A DNA stretch of 42,934 nt, taken from the NCBI GenBank assembly GCA_964440605.1, contig CAYTSW010000008.1, forward strand, positions 1-42,934. The letters run 5' to 3'. Under the pieces are notes generated by a model that saw only the letters and a program-made list of their open reading frames with translations, was not told where the DNA came from and did no database searches. Source of the stretch: CAYTSW01 sp964440605. GTDB lineage: Bacteria > Planctomycetota > Phycisphaerae > Phycisphaerales > UBA1924. Shown piece after piece: positions 39,302 to 42,934 of this stretch. Position numbers and translations under genes: made by a program. Within the stretch, counting starts at the first letter, position 1; the number at the start of each line of letters is the position of its first letter.

Positions 39302-40969
39302 TTAGAGCTTCAGGTCGCCCAGGCCGCCGCCGAGGTAGTCGAGGCCGCCGAGGCCGCCGCCGGAATCGCTCTTGGTCGCCTGCTTCTTTTCGTTCTCGCG
39401 CTGCTTGGCCTGCTCGCGCAGGCGGCGGAGTTGCGGCGTCTCCTTGAGGATTTCGTCGGGCGAGCGGGTGTCCTTGTCCTGCTCGCCGCGCTTGCCGCGG
39501 CGGCCGCCCCTGCCGGCGGGAGCGGCGGGCTTGTCGAGGGCCTGCTTGATGCTCAGGCTGATCTTGCGCTGGTCCCGGTCGACCTTGAGGACCTTCACCT
39601 TCACGATGTTGTTGGGCTGGACTACGTCGCTCGTGCGGTTCACACGCTTCCAGGCAAGCTCCGAGATGTGGACCAGGCCTTCGATACCCTCGGCGACCTC
39701 GACGAAGCAGCCGAACTCCATGAGCTTGGTGACGCGGCCCGTGACCAACTCGCCCTCGTTGACGTCCTTGAGCGCTTCGTCCCAAGGGTCGGGTTCGAGC
39801 TGCTTGAGGCCCAGCGAGTGGCGGTTGTTCTCCCAGTCAAGCTTGAGGACCTTCACCTTGACGGTGTCGCCCTCCTTGACGACCTCTTCGACCTTGTTGA
39901 CGCGGTCGTGGCGGAGGTCGGAGATGTGCAGCAGGCCGTCGATGCCGCCCATGTCGACGAAGGCGCCAAAGGGCATGATCTTGCGCACGGTGCCCTGGAT
40001 CTCGTCGCCTTCGTTGAGCGTGTCCTTGAGCTTGGCGGTCTCCTGCTCGCGTTCCTTGGCGAGGACTTCGCGGCGGCTGAGGGTGATGTTGCCGCGGCCC
40101 GAGCGGTCGACTCGGATGACCTGGCACGTCACCTTTTCTCCAACGAAGACCGAGAGGTCTTCGACGCGGTGGAGGTCCACCTGCGACGCCGGCATGAAGG
40201 CGCGGTGGTTGGCGACCTCGAGCTCGAGGCCCCCCTTGTTGGTGCCGGAGACGCGCGCCTCGACGACCTGGCCTGGCTGGAGCAGCTCCCACTCGGCCTT
40301 TTGGACGGCTCCGGGCAGGGAACAGATGTAGATGGACTCGTCGGCGTCGAAGCGGTCGACAACCACTTCGATGGGGTCACCGTTGTTGGGGAGTTCTTTG
40401 CCTTCTTTGAACTGGGTTTTCGAGAGCACTCCGAGTTGCTTGGGGCCAAACTCGAGAAAGACGTCGTCGTTGCCGACGGAGACAACGGTGCCGGAGCGGT
40501 GTTCACGGCCGCCTTGGACAACCCGCGGCCCCCGAATCGGCGCCTTGGCCCCAGCACCGCCCGGAGCGCCACCTGAAGCGGGGGCGCCCGGAGCGTCATC
40601 CTTCTCCTGGCCCGCGGGCGGGGCGGCGGTGGCGGACTCCATGGCCTTGAGCGCATCGTCGGCGGCGTCCTGCGAGAGCGTCTCGGCCGGAGGCGTCGAC
40701 GGGCCCTCGGGCTTCCTCTCACGCTCGAGCTGGGCGTCGGCGGCGGCCTTCTTCTCGGCTTCGTCGGCGGCGCGGGCGGCTTCGATCTGGGCGTCGGCCT
40801 CACGCTCGGCCTGAGCGCGGTCCTCGTCGGAGATCGCGGGGGCCTTGGGCTGCTCGCCGGTCTGCGGTTGATCGGCCTGCTGCTGATCGGGCGCGGAGGC
40901 GGCGTTGGCCTGATCGGATTCGCGCGGGTCCTCGGGGCGGGGCGCCTGCTCGTGCGGGGTGGCGTTCAT
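39302..40969 (-). CDS. rpsA: S1 RNA-binding domain protein, ribosomal protein S1-like
   Basis: Product of 555 residues from ATG 40969. Four S1 OB-fold repeats lie at about 157-218, 231-299, 319-389 and 405-476; the last two are the most canonical (FGAFVDMGGIDGLLHISDL and FGCFVEVAEGIEGLVHISEL). E. coli S1 has six. Residues 1-150 are a Gln/Ala/Glu-rich, probably disordered segment, and the end is a Lys/Arg region followed by GGGLGGLDYLGGGLGDLKL. It should bind mRNA, and may help 30S initiation or RNA turnover. The frame extends upstream to 41389, but that part is Arg/Pro-rich without coding character. The gene symbol is an assignment by similarity to the S1 family, not by proof of ribosome binding. 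Confidence 0.87.
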   Translation of the reverse strand: MNATPHEQAPRPEDPRESDQANAASAPDQQQADQPQTGEQPKAPAISDEDRAQAEREADAQIEAARAADEAEKKAAADAQLERERKPEGPSTPPAETLSQDAADDALKAMESATAAPPAGQEKDDAPGAPASGGAPGGAGAKAPIRGPRVVQGGREHRSGTVVSVGNDDVFLEFGPKQLGVLSKTQFKEGKELPNNGDPIEVVVDRFDADESIYICSLPGAVQKAEWELLQPGQVVEARVSGTNKGGLELEVANHRAFMPASQVDLHRVEDLSVFVGEKVTCQVIRVDRSGRGNITLSRREVLAKEREQETAKLKDTLNEGDEIQGTVRKIMPFGAFVDMGGIDGLLHISDLRHDRVNKVEEVVKEGDTVKVKVLKLDWENNRHSLGLKQLEPDPWDEALKDVNEGELVTGRVTKLMEFGCFVEVAEGIEGLVHISELAWKRVNRTSDVVQPNNIVKVKVLKVDRDQRKISLSIKQALDKPAAPAGRGGRRGKRGEQDKDTRSPDEILKETPQLRRLREQAKQRENEKKQATKSDSGGGLGGLDYLGGGLGDLKL

Positions 40970-41398
40970 CGGTGTCTCAGAACAAGGTTGTGGGGGGGTG
41001 GCGTCGGGTGATCGCTTGGATATGGGGTGTCTCGCGGATCTGTCGGCGGCTGCGGCCGGCGTGGGATCGCGGGTATCGGAGCGCGTGCGAGAGGGTGGAG
41101 TGACCCGAAGTGAGGTGACGAGTGTTGCGGGGGTGAAATCGCCCGTCCACCACCGGCGATCGGCTCCCGCAGGACGCGAGTGTAGCCCAAAGCGTGTGGG
41201 ATGCCAGAGACGGACCACGCTGTGACGCGGAAAGCAGCGGGCGAGGCTCGCCTCGAACCCCCCCGACGGCGGCGTCGTATGTGGTGGTGCGTCGCAGAGC
41301 GGCGTGCGGGCGTTAGCATGCCCGTCGCGCGTCGGCCCCCGTCTGGGTCTTCGCGTGCGATCTGGCCGAGCAGCGGCGGTCCCGACCAAGGAGTGTTC
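40970..41398. other. divergent intergenic region between the S1 gene and pilM-like gene
   Basis: No gene was seen in these 429 bp. TAGCAT near 41316 is a weak -10 candidate for the PilM-like gene, and AAGGAG directly before ATG 41399 is its ribosome binding site. No operator-like inverted repeat stood out. Confidence 0.35.
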
Positions 41399-42934
41399 AT
41401 GGCGTCAGCGAACGTCTCGTGGGGCATCGACATTGGAGCCGGGGCGATCAAGGCCCTTCGGCTGGAGCGTGATGGGTCGGACGTGCGCGTCGCGGACTTC
41501 GTCGTGGTGCCGCACAAGCGCGTGCTCTCGACACCTGAGATCAACGAATCGGACGCGATCCGCGTCGCGCTCGGCGCGTTCATGAGCGACTATCGCGAGC
41601 AGCTTCGCGGCGCCTCGGTGGTGTGCCACATCCCGGGTCACGCCTCGTTTGCGCGGTTCGCGAAGCTGCCGCCCGTCGAGGCCAAGGGCGTGGAAAACCT
41701 CGTGCGCTTCGAGGCGATCCAACAGATCCCGTTCCCGATCGAGGAGGTGGAGTGGGACTACCAGGCGTTCGTCTCGGAAGACTCGCCCGAGGTGGAGGTC
41801 GGCATCTTCGCGGTCACGAACGACCGGGTGACCGAGAAGCTGAACCTCTGGGGCGAGGCGGGGCTGACGCCCGACGAGATCACGCTGGGCCCGGTCGCGG
41901 TCTACAACGCGATCGCCTACGACCTCGGGTTCACCGAGAACACGCCGGGCACGGTGATCGTGGACATCGGCGCGCAGGCGACAGACCTGATCGTCGCCGA
42001 GGGCGGGCGTGTGTGGATCCGCACCTTCCCGATCGGCGGGCACCACTTCACCGAGGTGCTGGCCGAGACGTTCAAGCTCAGCTACGCCAAGGCGGAAAAG
42101 CTCAAGGCCGAAGCCGAGACCAGCAAGTACAAGCGGCACGTCTTCCAGGCGATCAAGCCGGTGCTGAGCGACCTCGTGCAGGACGTGCAGCGCTCGATCG
42201 GCTACTATCAGGACACGCATCCCGGGGCGAACCTGCAGCGCGTGATCGGCCTCGGCTCGACGTTCAAGCTGCTCGGGCTGCGCAAGATGCTCAGCCAGCA
42301 GCTCCAGATGGAGGTCTACCGCCTCGAGGGGTTCAAGCAGATCGGGGTGGAGGGCTCGGCGTCGGTCGAGTTCGAGGGGCTGGCGCTGAACATGGCGACC
42401 GCCTACGGCTTGGCGCTCCAGGGCCTGGGCCTGACGCCCATCGACGCCAACCTCATGCCCGTGACCATCACGCGTGACGCGTTGTGGCGGAAGAAGACGC
42501 CCTGGTTCGTCGGTGCCGCGGTGCTGCTGCTCGCCGGCGCGGGCGCGACGTTCGTGCGTCCGATCCTCGACAGCCCGTTCGCGCAGGAGATCTCGAGCCG
42601 ATCGAGCGTCTCGGAGGTGCAGCGGGTGATGAGCCAGTTGCAGAGCAAGTGGCGCCAGGCCGAGCAGGATCTGGCGTTGGAGTTCAACCCGGGCAACGTG
42701 CTCGCGTTGGACGCCGAGGAAAACAAGGCGCTGTTCGCGTATCTGCTGGCGGACGTGGGGGAGATGATGGAGCGCGCCCGGGAGGTGGCGAGGACTGAGA
42801 CGCGCCCGTACCGCGTGTTCGCGTTCGATAGTGCGTACCTGCCCCCCGGGACGCCGATTTCGTCGGCTCAAGGCGGGGGCGGCGGTCGCCGTGGCGGGGG
42901 CGGCGGCATCGTTGATTCGGGCCCCATCGGCGGG
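41399..42934 (+). CDS. pilM: PilM-like type IV pilus/secretion assembly protein (3' end outside window)
   Basis: 512 codons are open from ATG 41399 to the right edge without a stop; AAGGAG lies 6-8 nt before the start. The actin-like (SHS2) fold is clear: VSWGIDIGAGAIKALRLERD (phosphate-1 loop), PPVEAKGVENLVRFEAIQQI, IPFPIEEVEWDYQ (a hallmark of PilM/GspL), TVIVDIGAQATDLIVAEGGR (phosphate-2) and IGLGSTFKLLGLRKML. PilM is a cytoplasmic ATP-binding platform that recruits PilN to the inner membrane. Here, after residue 355, a basic WRKKTP leads into a membrane helix (WFVGAAVLLLAGAGATFV) and an extra domain of at least 120 residues with a Gly-rich run, so it may combine PilM with PilN-like membrane functions. 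The pairing with PilN, PilO or other genes lies beyond the window. Confidence 0.87.
   Translation, partial: MASANVSWGIDIGAGAIKALRLERDGSDVRVADFVVVPHKRVLSTPEINESDAIRVALGAFMSDYREQLRGASVVCHIPGHASFARFAKLPPVEAKGVENLVRFEAIQQIPFPIEEVEWDYQAFVSEDSPEVEVGIFAVTNDRVTEKLNLWGEAGLTPDEITLGPVAVYNAIAYDLGFTENTPGTVIVDIGAQATDLIVAEGGRVWIRTFPIGGHHFTEVLAETFKLSYAKAEKLKAEAETSKYKRHVFQAIKPVLSDLVQDVQRSIGYYQDTHPGANLQRVIGLGSTFKLLGLRKMLSQQLQMEVYRLEGFKQIGVEGSASVEFEGLALNMATAYGLALQGLGLTPIDANLMPVTITRDALWRKKTPWFVGAAVLLLAGAGATFVRPILDSPFAQEISSRSSVSEVQRVMSQLQSKWRQAEQDLALEFNPGNVLALDAEENKALFAYLLADVGEMMERAREVARTETRPYRVFAFDSAYLPPGTPISSAQGGGGGRRGGGGGIVDSGPIGG

Overview
The window is GC-rich DNA that most resembles a marine-type Planctomycetota, probably class Phycisphaerae. 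The evidence is a Ser/Thr kinase fused to TPR repeats, several secreted proteins ending in the same planctomycete-style dockerin-like Cys/Asp-rich domain, PEP-CTERM-like tails (VPTPG or IPSPG, hydrophobic stretch, RRRR), bactofilins, and a tRNA-Thr-tuf-rpmG-tRNA-Trp-secE-nusG operon. The class is an inference from gene content; no rRNA is present. Two 100-N runs (1113-1212 and 32302-32401) are scaffold gaps, so order and distance across them are less certain.

Layout. 1-912: a truncated secreted protein on the minus strand, then gap 1. 1255-7495: dnaB and a TPR-kinase (minus), divergent pdxH (plus), then a thioesterase/short-asparaginase pair (minus, ATGA overlap). 7589-8634: a PEP-CTERM-like tail fragment and a DUF4397 protein with a PEP-CTERM-like tail. 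9056-11776: sixA, a 465-residue protein I do not recognise, and an SRPBCC-like protein. 11999-14127: three consecutive bactofilin-type genes, two with N-terminal zinc ribbons. 14341-18445: secreted S10 carboxypeptidase, LURP-one-like protein, argS. 18894-26812: two very large secreted proteins (1370 and 1164 residues), each ending in the dockerin-like domain and a strong terminator. 26992-30633: the tuf/secE/nusG operon with two tRNA genes and a readable promoter. 30701-32301: a GmhB-like phosphatase, a small unknown gene and a heptosyltransferase cut by gap 2. 32425-36684: tandem paralogous animal-type heme peroxidases, both with a dockerin-like tail. 36765-37797: an MshEN-like and a PilZ protein, both probable c-di-GMP receptors. 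37960-42934: aroC, a four-domain S1 protein (rpsA-like), and the start of a PilM-like gene that leaves the window.

Themes. (1) Cell envelope and export: four proteins share the dockerin-like tail and two carry PEP-CTERM-like tails, so at least two C-terminal sorting or anchoring routes are suggested. Lipopolysaccharide-type heptose genes, bactofilins, PilM and c-di-GMP receptors also concern the envelope. (2) Expression signals: several genes without a Shine-Dalgarno have a TANNNT-like hexamer only 5-12 nt before the start codon, which suggests leaderless mRNAs, whereas secreted and abundant proteins have good Shine-Dalgarno sites. (3) Convergent or gene-end spacers carry perfect hairpins, some of them repeated elements. 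No CRISPR array, IS element or prophage gene was seen.
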